A DNA stretch of 64,000 nt from Strix aluco (GCF_031877795.1 NC_133932.1:93540994-93604993), one strand, 5' to 3'. Shown: positions 36,829-51,159, counted from the stretch's first letter. Notes: a model not told the origin generated them from the letters alone. Program-made: numbers and translations.

Positions 36829-37326
36829 TCCCACCCCCGCGCGGTGCGGCCCGGGCGAGCGCTGCGCCGCTTCCCGTTGCCACCGCGCGGGCCCGGGGGG
36901 GCGGCCCGCGCCCTGCGGCCACATGGGCTCGCCCCCTCCCTTTCCCTCGCTGCCCCGGCGCCCGGCCGGCCTCCTCCGCAGCCGGCTGCGCCGCTTCTTG
37001 GTGGGACGGAGGGAGAGAGGGAGGAGAAGGGGGGGTTCTGCCCCCCGCCCCCCGCGTGCCGTGCAAGTGTCGCTCTGTCATTGTCCCCTTCTCTGCCCAC
37101 GGCCGCGGCGTGCCGGGGGCTCGGGGCGGCCACGGGCAGCGCAGCGCTCTGCTTACGCGGGGAGCGGGGGGCCGGCGGGCGTGGGAAGGGGGTACCGGGC
37201 CAAAAAGTGCTTTCTGACCGACCCCCCTCCTCAAGTTTATCCCTGGATGTATCTTTAAAACGGGCAGCCCTGGGAAAAAGCTGCCCGGAGGGTGCACACG
37301 AGTGGGCGGGGAGCGGTCCTGGAGGG

Positions 37327-37393
37327 ACACACGCACGCACACACACACACACACACGCGCGCGCACGCACGCACACACACACACACGGCGACA
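37327..37393 (+). repeat. Alternating (CA)n/(CG)n tract, Z-DNA candidate
   Basis: Some 65 bases of nearly perfect purine-pyrimidine alternation, CA repeats with a CGCGCGC core. Such tracts favour the left-handed helix. Confidence 0.9.
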
Positions 37394-38504
37394 CACAGGC
37401 ACTCGGGTTTCGCGTGAATTGGATGGGGCGCGGAGCTGCCTCCCCGGGCCCTATCCGGGGTGGATGGAGGCCACTTGGCCATCAGCTGCTGTCATATATC
37501 CGAAGGGGCACGTGCACTTTTTGTATAGGTCTACGAGGCAGTTGCCACATGGCGAACGGGGGGGTGGGGGTGGAGGGAGGGCGGGAAGACGGCGAGGAGG
37601 AGGAGGTGGCGGCGGCGGCTGCTTTGCTTTGGGGTAGCGGGGAGAGGTGCCAGGCGGCCGGGCTGGCCGGCTCTCCCGGGGGGGCGGGGGGGGGATGTCG
37701 GTCCCCGAGGAGCAGGTGCGAGCAGCTCCCGGCCCCCGCCGGTCGGGGAGGAGGCGACGGGAGCAGCGGGAGCGCGGAAGGGATTTGGCGAGACTGAATC
37801 ATGTTACCGCGCAGAATAACGCGGGCGCGGTGGCCGGGATGGCGCCGGGGGCGGAGGGCAGCGCTCCGACTGCGGGCGGTGCGCGGGTACCGCCGCGCTC
37901 CCTTGCGCGCAAGCCCCGCGGGTCGGGGGGGGGTCGGGGGACGGACCCGCGGAGGAGAGGTGAAGCCTCAAAGTTGATACAACCGGGGAGGGCGGGGAGG
38001 GGGGCGAGGGGGAGAGAGGGATCTGGCAAAAGAGGAAATTCCTGCTGCAATAGCAGCCTGCTTTGCGACCGAGGGCGAAAGCGTGGGGCTGTTATCTCTC
38101 AATCTGTAGGTTACAGGGCTGAATCTGCTCGGTAAGGAGAAGGGATCGCATAACCGCCGTGACCCCGAGATCAGAGCGGTCGCAAGCGCCTCCAGTTGCC
38201 AGGGGCTCCCCCTGCCTCGGGCGGGGCGGTGGGAACTGCCCAGGGAGCGAAGGCTCGCCACGGAGGAGGTCGCAGGCAAAGTCCCGACGCTACTTTCAGT
38301 ACCCGCAGATAAACAGAGCGGGCTCGTTTCACTTTCCTATTGTCAGATTTCAAGGTGCAGCAACAGACAACACGTGGGGAATTAACCCCGTGCGATGCCG
38401 TGCTCCTTCCCCGATGGCGGGAGGGGAGGGGGGGGGGTGACATCCCTCCTTCCCCCCGCCTGAGGTAGCCGAGGGTGGTTGGGGCTCATTAGCGTGGAGC
38501 GAGG

Positions 38505-38725
38505 CGAGGCAGAGCACTTACTCTGCACTAGCTGTTGCTAGATGGATTGTTGAAGTTCCTGAATATTCAGGGCAGCAGGACAAACCAGCCTGGAATAACT
38601 TCCAAGCGCTGACATAACTGTAGCTGCTCGGGTAGCTCTGCTGTTGTTTCATGTGGAATCAACATGAATATTAATAGCTGCTCTCAGGCGATTGTTTTTT
38701 GTTTTTTGGGGTTTTTTTTGTGTGT
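38505..38725. promoter_or_regulatory. Candidate intronic enhancer at the CpG island edge
   Basis: Complex sequence just past the island with repeated AGCTGC/TAGCTG E-box-like cores, ATGAATATTAATAG (homeodomain-type) and TGGAAT motifs, free of simple repeats. Confidence 0.3.
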
Positions 38726-39794
38726 GTGGCATGCAACTTGTAACAACTCTGCGCGAGTTCCAAGATTTGGATCTTAAAATAAACTGGTGGAAGCTTTATT
38801 TTGCTAAGGTCATGCTGTGTGAATTGTAATTTGAACATGTGAAATTAAAAAATAGAGAAACTTTTTTTGGGGGGGAGAGTACGGGGACACCAATTCCTGG
38901 ACTCAGCAGGGCTATAAAAGGGTTTGGCAGCCTGCTTGTAACATGGGTTGATTATGTCAACCGCACAGAATCAGCCGTGTTTCAGCTGTTTCTGAGGTCT
39001 GCTGTGTTACCATCCAGTGTAGTAGAAATTACAGTAGTGGGTTCAGAAGTGGATAGGATTTGACCCTTAAAAAGCGTAATTGTAGTAGACTTATTTATAC
39101 ATCCATTAAGCAAATAACTTAATGGAAAGGATATACAATAGGTATGCAAAATGTATTATTACAGTACAGGCGAATAAAGCAAAGTGGGTCATTGAGTTTT
39201 GGTCAAAGTGGATGATATCATCAGAAGATAAAACTGAATTTACTTTCTGGGTTTCCCCTCCAATACATTTAATTCTTATTCTTCCTTCCTTAAAATTAAT
39301 TATTTTTAATTATTTCTGACGTTACAGTAATTATGCGGGATATTTTGATCTACTCAGTTTAGCGATTCAAGCGACCTTTCCAGGCTCTCAGTTACTGCAT
39401 ACTTTATCAGGGTGATGTCTTTTTGTATCCTGGGTGGACACTTACTGTTGAGATGGAAGCTGTAAGCGCCAACTCCATCCTAGCGGCTAAATTGTTATAC
39501 TCATCAGATTCAAAAATTTTGAACCAGCATCTTAACACTGTTATATTTGTCTCATAATCAGCTGATGCACTTGAATACGCTAATCCCTTTTTGGAAAGCT
39601 TCATCAAGGTTAATACGTTATTTAATCAAAAAAGGCATCCAAATAAAGCCATTACTTTGTTGTTCTGTAAATGGATTGAATCGTTAGTTGCCAGTTGCTG
39701 TGGAAATAATTTGTAACAACTTATTTTGAGATGGAAAAGTTTTAGACTTGTTTCACCAAAATGATACATTTTAACTGTGATATTGCTATTTAAA

Positions 39795-39824
39795 AAAATC
39801 AATAAAACAAAAATCAATAAAACA
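39795..39824 (+). repeat. Perfect 15-bp tandem duplication
   Basis: AAAATCAATAAAACA occurs twice without mismatch. Confidence 0.85.
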
Positions 39825-42439
39825 CCAAGGGATTTTCTATTGAATGCTTAATGTGGAGGTCTGTAAAGTGAATTGGTTTCTGTGTTTATTTGTGATACTA
39901 CTAATAATAACATGATACTAAAGGACCTTTTTCTAAATTAGGCTTCTGTATCAGTTCACTGGAAAAATAAGCTTCCGTTATGGAAGATGACTTTTCTTTT
40001 CTGGTCATACTGACCTTTGCTTTTATTTTCCTCTTAAAAAGCACTGGTTGTCAAACAGAAATCCAGGAAGTAGCAAACTGTGCATTTAGCTTACATTCCG
40101 ATTAAACGGTTTGACATTAATGGGATGCTAGAAAGCCATATGCCAAAAAAATAGGGGAAGGATAAAGGCAAAACATGGGAAATATTTAAAGCTACTAGAT
40201 GCCAATCGAGTCAGGTTTCTTGAATGTGTGCATGAAAGAGAGTAGGAAGCTGTGCACTGGATGTCACCTGCCTAGGATTAATGACCTGGAAGATATTGAT
40301 CCCAGATTGTTTCTGGTCTCATGTGTTTTGAGCACTTGTCGTGGAATTTTACCATGCTGGGTCCCTTCGTGGAGTTTTCCCATAGACTTAGGCTGGCTTT
40401 GAATTGTGCCCACCCGAGTAAAGACTAAAAGCGTGTGCCTTCTTCTGACCTCCCTCCTGTGGCCAGGATATGTTAATCTTTTCTGACATTTGATGATTTT
40501 GAATGAGTTCATTGACATTCATACTTAAACCGGGGAATTATTTGCACACTTTGGAAGCTATTTACAAATTTTGGAAAACACCCTAATTGATTTTTGAGTA
40601 TAAAGAGGAAGGATGCCGAACATGAAACAATGCTCTTCAAAGCCTGTCTTACATGGCAGTTATTCAGTCTCTCTTTACTATCTTCTGCTCCTCTCAAATT
40701 ATGTGGACCTAGCATGTGCTTGTTTCCTGCATACTTCACGCTTACATTTTTTTTTCCTGTTTGTATTAATTAAAGGAGTATCCCACCCAGATAGGTTAGT
40801 ACAGATCATAGGTGTTTTAAATGAACAGGTCAGCAAGTGCAGCTGGAAGGAATGTCAAATATATAGTATCTCTGGTTTATATTGATGACCTTCCTTCTTG
40901 CCACAGATTACTAAAGTATAATCAGGAGAAATATGGTAGGTTTTACAAGCAAAGACGACTTCTGGAAGGCCAGAGGATAAATTGTAACTATAAAGAAAGA
41001 GTAAAAGGTTTGGAGGTGGCTTCCTCGGACTTAAAAAAACCTTAAAGACTCCAGCTGCTTGCGATAACAGAACTTTAATATCCATCTTATGGTATTTATT
41101 TATTGGTAAATATTATAAATTAGAAGCTGAGATCTTTAAACCATACTTATTACAACTGAACAGACTATTTATCCCTTTAATCTGATACTTAGTCCCTGGC
41201 AGTAGCCCAATATCTGATACTTGAGGAAGGGAACGCTTCTCCCCAGTGCATGTTCGTCGCCCGTTGTGCAACGCTGCCGGTGCTGTTCCTGTGCAGGGAT
41301 GTGAGGGGCTGCTAGTGATGGGCAGAGTGATGTTTTTTTCCTGGCTGCTTCACACGATTTTCCTCAAGTATTCAATTTGATTAACTCTTTCTTTATCTTA
41401 TATCTGTGAATATTGGTAGAGTTCTGTGTTTTGGGATTTTTTTGTTAGAAATCTTTTACTGTTAGCTGTAGTTTCTATAAAAATGCACAGTTCTGTTGTC
41501 AGTTTTCTATCAACTTTACTTATGAGAACGGACGGTGTGAAAGCGCAGCGCGCAGCTTTGTTATTTCCCCAAACCATTGCTATCTCTGTTCAGATGCTCA
41601 CTTCGATTTGAGGCCTCTGCTCTTTCTTTCTGGAGCTGCCAGCAGGATGCCTGGGGCTGCTGGTCCTGCCTGGGATGCCGGGAGGGAGCACCCCGCAGTG
41701 TCCCCCCACCGGCCGGCGCTCGGGGGCCGGTGCTCCCACACTGCTGTTCTGCTCCACCACTCCTCAGCACTGTAAACCCAAATGCACTTACAGTAATTGT
41801 ATTTACTACTTGTCTGCCTCGTATTTTGTAATCTGGACTGTGTTCCAAATGTTTGTTGGAAATTATAATTTTGTTTGACTGCCATTTAGTATTTCTTCTG
41901 TTTTCTCCTGTTACTAGATCGTTCCAGACGGCTGTTTTTGCCTATCACTGCGATTCATCATCTAAAGTGAATTGCATACGAAGCAGAGAATTGTCATACA
42001 CTGGATTGAATTTTAATATTTTCCTTTTGAACTGTATCATAGATATATTAAATTATTGCTGCTATCTCTGCTGGTCTGGTACAGGTAAATCTCTTTCAGT
42101 GTTGCCAGTATTGGCTCTTCGTGGAGGACCTTTACAAGTTTAGCTGTAAAAATTCATTTCTGGCTGCAGGATAGCAAGAGGGAGTAGTCAGAAACTACCG
42201 AGTTTGATCCAATGAGCCAGTGAACCGAGAGTCCGAAACAACCATGATGCCTGTCTGTTTTTAAGCAACAGGACGGGATTTAGATCCTCTTTGTTCTTTT
42301 GTAAGTTAAATATGTTCTCTTTTAAAAATAACGTTTGGGGCATCTGCTTTGCATTATGAGTTAATTCCATTCATTGTTTTAAAATAGTTATTAACCTTTT
42401 GCAAATTATATACTGCACATGAACAGTAATTTTTTCAAT

Positions 42440-42610
42440 AATCTTTAAATGTGCGTACTGTAACAGCGCCATAATGTGGACTGACATAATATGAATTGAC
42501 AGTAAATTTTTAGTTGCCTAAATACGTATTTAAATGACAGAGCTGAAGAGTCATCTGCAAAAAGCTATTATGATCCAGAGAGTTAATTCATACATAGATA
42601 ATTTCTCCAG
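42440..42610. promoter_or_regulatory. Candidate intronic conserved element
   Basis: Complex sequence with GCCATAATG, TACGTATTTAAATGACAG and GTTAATTCA cores, and no repeat signature. Confidence 0.25.
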
Positions 42611-45600
42611 CGCGCATTAAGGAGGAATTTTTCTTTTTCCATTATCATTTAAATTATTTTCAAAAATCCTGAAACATGAAACAAAAATCCTTATATTTAG
42701 AGTCAAAGTATGTCTGTGACTTGAAATGATGAAATCCAGGTTGCTTCGAGGAGTAACTTTATCCTTAGCCCACTGTGTTCTGCTTATTTATCTGATATGG
42801 TGCTCAGCCGGGGCATCTCCTAACAAGTGCTGATATTTCATTTCATAAGCAGTGCAGAATATTGACATGTAATCTATTAAATCCAGAATTTTAGCATTAA
42901 CTGTGAACTGTTTCAAACTTTTTTTTCAATGGAAGAAAAAGGGTAGTAGTATATTTTCCACAGCATAAAGTAGAAAAATGCTGTCACTGAATTTTGTGAG
43001 AGGGAGGATCAGCTTTTGACCGTACAGTTATGTCCCAGTTTGGAATTCCTTAGTCTAAATCACTGATAGTGATGAGCTGGGAAACTACACCCGGGAAAGA
43101 TAACTCCATAAATACTGAATACTTGCATTCTCTCTTGTGAATTTCTATAGGTCTCTTTTAGAGATGGGATATTGGACTGAAAGGACCCTGAGCGGCAGTT
43201 CAGGATACATTCACCAAAACTAATGAAACTGCTTGCATGAGTTGTGACTGAGGAAATGGATCACAAAATGTATTCCAGTTCACATTGCTTTAAACGGTGT
43301 TTTGTGATAATTAGGTTTAGAGTCAGCATCCTCCTGTGACAGGTGTATGAATATATACAATACAGTTTGCAGAACTGTATGGAAAGATCTTGTAAATTGT
43401 GTGTATCCAAACAGTTTATTGGGAATAAACAGAAACTTTCTAAAACAGTATAAACCTGGTTTTTAATATTCTTAATATTCTGCTTTTGATGTATTAAAAC
43501 AGTCTAAAGTTTTTATTGTGCACCCCTGAGAATACTGGTGTGGGTAACACCTACATAACTTTCTGTTCATTATTCTGTTTAAAGGTACCCTGTTCACTCC
43601 CAAACTAATTTACTGTAGGTATTTTCTTTGCATCCCGTATACTTTGCATCTTCCTTGTGAAGAAGAAAGTTATTTCAGTATGAAAAAAATGTATTGTTTG
43701 CTACAAATATCAAACAGTGGGATTTTATGTCCATTGGAAGGCTGAAATTAGCCATAGTCCAGGAACAGTGGGGCAGGTGCAATTAAAATTTCACGGAGCA
43801 CCTTGCCACGCTAACTTGATATTATTTTTTTCATTAAGAGAAGAGGATGTTTTGGTCATGAAATTTTATTCATCCTTAGAATTTATAGAATTTTTCTCTA
43901 AATTAGCCAAATGGCTAAATTCTGCCTAAATGCCCTTTGCTCCAATGTGAGCTTGGGTTCAAGCAAAGCTTGCAGACTAGTTTTTTTATTCACATTATAC
44001 TTCAATGTGAATTAAAAATACTGAAAAAAAGGCACCCTAACTGTTAAGACATTTTTTTGTATGTTTAATTTGTTCCTTAGATTGTATGGCTAAATGAGGG
44101 GGCCATACGTAGTTGTGTGTACAGACTACCTGGCTGACAAAATAACAAGAATTACATACTGGAATTGGATGGGCCTGGGGAAAAGGGGGAAGAAGGGGAG
44201 TACGTGGGACTGCTGCAAACATTTTAGCATAATTGACAGCTGAAATATATTTGTAACATTATGCTGTCATGATTGAAGTTCATAACTCTGAATAACGTTC
44301 ATTTGAGAGCACTTGTTAATGATACTGTACTGAGAACAGGTAATAGGTATTTTACATTTGGACCAAAAGCTGTTGTTCAGGCCATGTCTCTCAGAATGTG
44401 CTTGTATTTACAAATTGTTGTATGATAGAAATTATTTTTAAATCTTACTTTTGGGAAATGCTTTGCTTTTTCATCTTACATAAAACAACTGTAAGGAATC
44501 AAAAAGAAAGTACTTATATAAAGTAAACTATAAGGGGAACAGGTAATATATAAATACGTATTTTATTACTATTTAATTACATCTTTTGTAACCTTGATTT
44601 CATGTTGTTCTCATACTTACTAATGAATTATATATTTTTTAATAAAGAGTTAGATGTATGGGACAGAAGAAAGCTGCTTTCAGGTTATAGGTACTGTATT
44701 TTTAAGAGAAGTACAAACAATGCATTATGTTTTTATTGGTGATAAATCTAGTCAGAGGTTATTAATAGTTTGAACATTCTTTAAAAAACATTACTAAAGC
44801 TATTATGTTTGAATGATGCTTTTCCAAATGTAGTAAAAAATATGAACTTAATACTTTAATTGGTTTATATCATGTTTTAATGGATGCCAGAGTTATCTGT
44901 CTTTACGAAGCATATAATTTGTTTGCAGTCTCCTGGCCTGCTGTAAAAATCTTTCTTTGTTGGAGAAGGTCACCTGTAGGACTTAGCTATTTACATTAAA
45001 ATAAAAATGCTGTGGTTTTGAACCATATGCTTAACTTGAAGAATGTGGATAGTCTTGTTGCTTTCAATAGCCTACATACATCTTTTAAACCAAGCATATG
45101 CAAAATATATTTGGAAGTGCTATAAAAGCATCAGTTGACATCTTTGGTAGGAAGCTGTCTTACTGTATACTTTCTTGCATTTGTAGGGACAGTTTGAAAG
45201 CACTAAAAAAATACTTTAGATTTAGTGTCCTGTAAATTAACACTTGTTACATAAAATAGCTTCATGATGCATTTTTTAATGTTCATGTGAGTATTGTCTT
45301 CTTTCATATTAATTAATATTTTGGAAATCAGGGCGACGTTTTGGCATGGATGAGTGTCAGAATTTGGTATAACCCATGGCTTCATACCCCCTGCTGGGAT
45401 TTTTTGTATTCATTTCTGTAGCACAGAAGCAGCCTATCTTTTTTCGAAGGGAATGGGCACTTCCAAGATGTGTGCCATGGCTGTCACTTTTCACATTTTA
45501 GTTCTGATACTCTGATACTGATAGTTTGGTGGGAACGAAGTGAAACCATTTTCCAATTTTTTTCTGTTTCCTTAAATTTCTGCTTAAAAGCTAAAAAAAA

Positions 45601-48600
45601 AGGGGGGGGGGGCGGGAAGGAAAATACTTTGGGTGCTATTAAGTGTATAATAAGGACTGATAAAAGTGAAAGGTCATATGTTTTTCTTTTTAAAAATATA
45701 TTTCTCTCTTAGCTTGTTAGAACAGTTCTTACAATGTAGATAATATGTAGGACTTCATTATTTCTCTGTGTCTGTATCTACCACTAAAGACTGATGCCAT
45801 GATTCTGTTGCAGATTTTGTTGTATGTTGTTCTAATTCAAAGCAGGATCAGTTGTGGGGTTTTGTTTGTTTGTTTTTTGTTTTGTTTATCTGATGCTCAT
45901 AGCTTTTAACAGGCCAGGTTAAAAAATAAACATGAAATGATAATAAATTATTTTGTCTTACATTACTGGGTATTGTAGATGGCTTATAATTCTACTGATT
46001 CCTTCAAAATTAATTTGCTGCTGAAATATCATGTTAAAAATACAGTAGTAGAAAATGAAGCTCCTGCTACAGTAATTTATAGTTTAAAGTATAGCTATGT
46101 ATAAAATACATTTTTGAGAAGCTATGAAGAAAATGTATTAGAAATGCTATTTTAACAGCACATAGCTGTTTCAGGAACACATTTGCAAATTGTGTAAGGA
46201 AGGAGTCATAACATTTCCTGGGGAGGGCATCAATGATGTTTTTAGTCGAGATGTTTGAGTATAGCCACAGCTGTTGGATTGGCTTGAGGCCATCTCAAGG
46301 TGTACAACAGGTGGGATGTGGCTAAGAATTAATAAACTTCCAACAGATTTTACCATTCAGAGCTTCTGTGGCATCATTCCCGTAGAGTGGAGGAAAGGGT
46401 GGAATTTATCTTCAGAAGCAGCAGCCCACCTCCATAGTATGTAGAGCTCAGGCTTACAGAAGGTAGTTTGCCTGAAGACCCTGAATTCTTTTGTCTGTTA
46501 TGCTTCTTCCACTCTTTGAATCTTTTGTTAAAAGCTCCCCTATGGGAGTCTGTCCCTATGGAGAGGTCCCTTCAGAGATCAATCTGCCTGTGCTGTGGTC
46601 TGAGATGGAGCAGTCCTTGATGCCTCCTGGCCTTTGGCCTGCACATGGACTTACAGGCATGCATTAGAAGATGTTTGTGTGGAGCTGACCAAGACACCCT
46701 TTACATAGGCTGGGAAAGCTTTAATAGACCCAGAAGCAGTACGGTCCCAGACAGGGTGATTTGTATTGCTCAGTTGAATGGTCACACTCAACCCAGTATC
46801 ACTCTGGCCTCATTGCAATGAAGTTCGGGACCCTAGTAGACAGTGCATGGGACATGATGTTAAACACAGTAATTTCAGGTTGTTCTGAAGGAGTGGAGCC
46901 TCTATGGCATTTAGCTTTCTGCTGCTGAGTCTTTGCTGATGTGGGTCTGCCAAGTACAGGTTTCATCTCTTCTGGTGACCCTTTCTATGATTTTGTCTTG
47001 TTGCATCTTATTTTACATGTTTTATTACTTAAATTAGGATAATACAATGATATCATGAGGAGTAATAAAATAATAGTTATGAAATGCATTGTGAAGCATG
47101 CATGTATTCACAAATATTCCAAAGTATGACTACATGAGTAAAACATTTTGACATTAAAGGAGAAGGATGTCGTCAGTTAAAACTGCTGGCATTGTTGTGT
47201 GATAAGGTCGTCTGCTCTTTCATTTGGTGTGCCAGCTGATGAAAGAAAAATATTTATTTTTTTAGAGATGAAAAACACAGGCATTTTCATCAGCTTAAAT
47301 GAAAAGAGCCAACTAGTTCTGAATACTGTTTTGTGAAATCATGTTTCACCCCTGTAAGTGGTTTTCTGTGCGGAAGGTGTGCTGTAATCGGGGATGGGTC
47401 TGTCTTTTCAGCTCAGCTAATCGTTTCTTTTCACAAATCCAGAACGCATGCAGATTTGAACTTGTAGCCAGGAAAAAGTGCTGCCATGCTTCAAATTGCC
47501 AAAGGACCTCAAGGGACAGAAACTTGACCTGGTTTTATGAAACCATAGAATTACATTTATACAAGTTACCCCATGGGAAAGGAATGAACTGATCCCAATT
47601 CATTTCTAAATACTGGGGCCTTATGGGTCACATTTGAACTCTCTCCTACACCTGTTTTTCTACTAAATTTTTCTGAGGACATTTTTAGAAACTTACTTTA
47701 CATTAGGTATGGGTCATGTGCTTAATATTTAACAGTTCAATGTTCTAATTCTTGAAAATGTCTAATGGTTTCTCAATATAATTAAGCTGCAAAAAGTTTA
47801 AATTATAGAATTTGTTCAGTATGGGCTAAATCCTCAAACCATGAACTCTCCTTTGGGTTTAGTAACTTAGGCTTTGTTTTCCTGCATATGAAATGTGAAC
47901 ATAGAGCAGGCAGTGACTATAGTTGGTACATGTTGTGTGGGCTATAGAGAAGAGAATGATTGCAGATGGGTCATTAGGCGGCTCACCTGGGGCGTGGGAC
48001 ACGGTGGCTCAAGGTTCAAAAAGAGTTACCCAGTGAGTCAAGAAGACACCAAGACTCCTTTCTCCCTTCCTCCAAAACGACCTTTCTCCTTCCCTCAATT
48101 AGGCTAAAAATTTGGAATTTGGAAAATCTGGGTTCAGACCTCCTCTTGGAATCAATGAAAAAATGAGTAGGTTCTATCGTGGCTTTCCTCTTTCAGTACT
48201 TTGGTTTGAGCTAGAAGCCTAAATACCCTACGGTGAGCGCTTACCCCTCTCTGGTGAGGTGGTATGGTACTTAAGGTGTCCAAGTGTTTCTGCCAGTGTA
48301 GTGCCAGGGTGGAGTATGCCAGTTAAGCTGAAACAATGGGCCCTAAGGACAGGGAAGGGTTCCTTAGTTCATTTGAGTCTCTGTAACTCTGTGCTTATAG
48401 GGTTGCATTAAAATTAGAATTAACTTGCATTTTGATTTATTTAACAAACTGAGTGCTCTGTTCAGTTTAAGTTTGCCTCAGCAATTACTATCCCACAGAG
48501 GCTCTGCAAACCTTCCAGGCTTCACTTCTGCCTTCTTGTGGAAACCATTTCCTATTCTCAGGCAATCTTTCCCATCCTTGAAAGACAGTTTCAGTGCTGG

Positions 48601-50839
48601 AATTGGCATTAAGTGCCTGCATAAGTCTATCTGTTTCTAGTGAATGAGTGACAGATTTGGATACTACTCATCTAGTATAGATTTCTTTAGCCTTTATACA
48701 CCACCTTAACACTTTAAATCGACTAAACAGCTCAGCTGATGATCCCTGGCTGTAGACTTTCTACTCTTCAATGTGGATGTGGCAGAGGAGGCTTTTGTGT
48801 GGAATTAGTGTTCCCACTGTCACCAGCCCTGAGTTTGTAGTCACTTTTTTGGCTTGGACAAAAGGGATTGGAAGGTGAGAAACGGGGATAATGGTGCTAT
48901 CACAACAAGTAAGAAGATACATATTTACTCTGTTTGCTTTTCACAGCAGTGAATTTTTCCATACCGTTTGTATTAAGGCATTCATGACTTTGTCAGTCTG
49001 GGTAACCAAACTGTTTTGTGAGGCATCATCATAGGGCTGTTATTCACGGCCTGCTGCTTCCTTTGACTGACAGAGTGAAGGGCAAGTCTTTTAAATGGTG
49101 ATTACTTATCACCATTACGTATTTATTATAAATGTGTACATAATGTCCCTTTCTAATTCATCTCAAAGAAGTGATCATATCGATCCCTAAGCTTTTTTTT
49201 GGTCTTTCTCTAAGTCAGCCTTATGCTTTTAGCAATTCAGTTTTTGTTGATGTCATCAACAGGTTTGGCTACTGTGTGATGCTGATATCTTGAGTGGGTA
49301 GAGTGGGACATTTTTTCCAAGACACAGAGAATGCTTTTGTGGCCAAATGATTTGTAAAGGAAGGTATGAAAGTCCAGTTGCATTTGGAGGATAAACATTT
49401 TTCTGAAGCACTTATTTACTGGGCTTTTCCTTTGTAGTTCTGTTGTTCATAAGTTGGGAAGAAGATGCATTAATTTTACTGGATCCAGAATAAGTTTAGA
49501 TCAGACTAGTCTAAGGCTTTTGAGTTATCAATAAAACATTTTGGCTCCTTTCTGATTTTGGTGATAAATAAGGGAAATCTTTAAGATCAGCTGCAGTGGC
49601 AATGAATGCTTCATTGTGATTGAAATGTTTGTCTTAAATTTTCTTTGAATCTAAACTAGAGAGGAAAAAATTCCTTTGTTACCTGTTTAATTATAAAACA
49701 ACAACTCAGAGTGAAGGAACAAATTCAGATCTTTGAAAATCCAAACTCTCTTTTTTCTCCTGTTTATTTTCTTCCCCTCACACAGCTCTATGGGTTTTGA
49801 AGAAAATGAAAATTTACAATTCTTCATGGAAGCCCGGTTTTATTAGGTGCTGTGAAAACTTCAAATACAGAGGATCCTTGGTTGGAAGCAGTTGCTAACC
49901 CTAGCAGTAGCAGTAGGGACAAGATCCCTGAGGCTATGGGGCTGGGAACATGCTGAAGAGTAGCATAGTGAAGAGACAAAAGTGAAAGGCTGGTTGACAG
50001 CATGTTAAAGCAAATTTACCCGGTGTTACTGTTACATGCAGCCTTATAAGTTTACATATGTATGATCATATTTTCAGTCCTTGGATCACAAATGTTTCCT
50101 TTCTCTTCGCTAAGTAAGACTGTGTTTAGAGTAGTGCCTGGGAAAGCAAGCAAGAAGAAATAAGCTTTGCTTTGGAGTTTGATGTGGGCGAGATTCTTGT
50201 GGCAGAGATGCTAGATGGGAAGAAGGTATTTGTGTTTTTATTACATACCTGAAAGAATAGATTACCTCCATCTCCTTTAATCACCTCTTTTCTGAGGCTG
50301 GTATCTATATGTAGATAAAAGAAGTTAGTGTTAGAAAATAAGACTGAGTTTTGCTGATTACTCAGCTGATTACTCCACTAAACACTAACATGCAAATAGC
50401 AGGCATGATTATGCCTCAGCAAGGAGAGAGAGACTAGAATGAAATAGTTTGTTAGACACATTTATTTTTTTTTAGAAATTCACTCATTATGGAAATTCTC
50501 ACCTATGCTTTGTATGGTTCTAAGTTTACTTCAGAAGCACACAGCTGTAATTCCCAGGTTTCTTCATATTTTTCCATATCACAAGTGCAGCAATGAATAT
50601 AGGCACTGTGATATTGGGTTCCACATAAAAGCCTTAATCCTGTAAGCAGGAAGGAAACTTTGGTTTGTTTAAGGAGTCCTATTGCCTATAGCATCTCATT
50701 TGGACAATTTATGCAGTCCTTAAATATTGTCAGTATTGGTACCCACATCGTGTAGCTAGCAGAGTTTTCGTAAGCTGGAGTTTCACAGATCCCGGCAACC
50801 AAGTGTGGGAATGATCAAAGAACATTATTTGTAATCAAA

Positions 50840-50945
50840 ATGCGAGTTAGGTGTTTATAAAACAACTGGTGGGTGCTTGTATGCATGTGAGATTTGCTTA
50901 CATGAGTAATCCCATTGATTTAAATGAGAGCATTCATGTGACGAA
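50840..50945. repeat. Old palindromic interspersed repeat (MITE/SINE-like), ancient sauropsid type
   Basis: The sequence around 50,895-50,940 (ACATGAGTAATCCCATTGAT followed by an imperfect inverted copy ending CATTCATGTGA) resembles a short repeat I know from turtles and crocodilians, in which ATGAGTAGTCCCATTGA is followed by its inverted form. Family assignment is from memory and unproven. Confidence 0.4.
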
Positions 50946-51159
50946 AACAAGTTCAATGCAGGAATGTTTAGAAGATGGTGACCTTAGAAACGAAGAATTG
51001 TCTTTGGAACTATTCAAAGGCTGGTTACTAAAACTTAAAGCCAAGAGTCGCTGTTTGAAGGCAGAACTGGCTAGAAAGACGTTTGGGGAGCTCACCTGCC
51101 AAATAATAATGTGTTTTAATGATGCTGGATAACTCTGCCTCAACTTCCTCATACTCTTT

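Larger units (their letters stand above)
35480..38470. promoter_or_regulatory. CpG island over DACH1 promoter, exon 1 and start of intron 1
   Basis: A continuous CpG-dense, GC-rich block covers the leader, exon 1 and about 1.7 kb of intron 1, ending sharply where AT-rich intron begins near 38,470. It includes poly-C and (CCG)n at about 36,790-36,828, a CA/CG alternating tract near 37,328-37,387, and several G runs. Confidence 0.9.

Noticed and set aside
36078-36924. Long minus-strand open frames across DACH1 exon 1 (up to 243 codons)
   Set aside because: GC-rich antisense shadows of exon 1 with low-complexity Ala/Gly/Arg content and no family resemblance.
36471-37797. Long plus-strand open frames over the exon 1/intron 1 boundary (248 and 317 codons)
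   Set aside because: CpG-island composition lacks stops. The frames run through a clear splice donor and CA and poly-C repeats, and the products are Pro/Arg/Gly-rich.
50851-51132. 93-codon plus-strand frame rich in Leu, Glu and Lys
   Set aside because: It begins inside the putative palindromic repeat, has no family resemblance, and lies in intron 1 without good splice sites that I can see.
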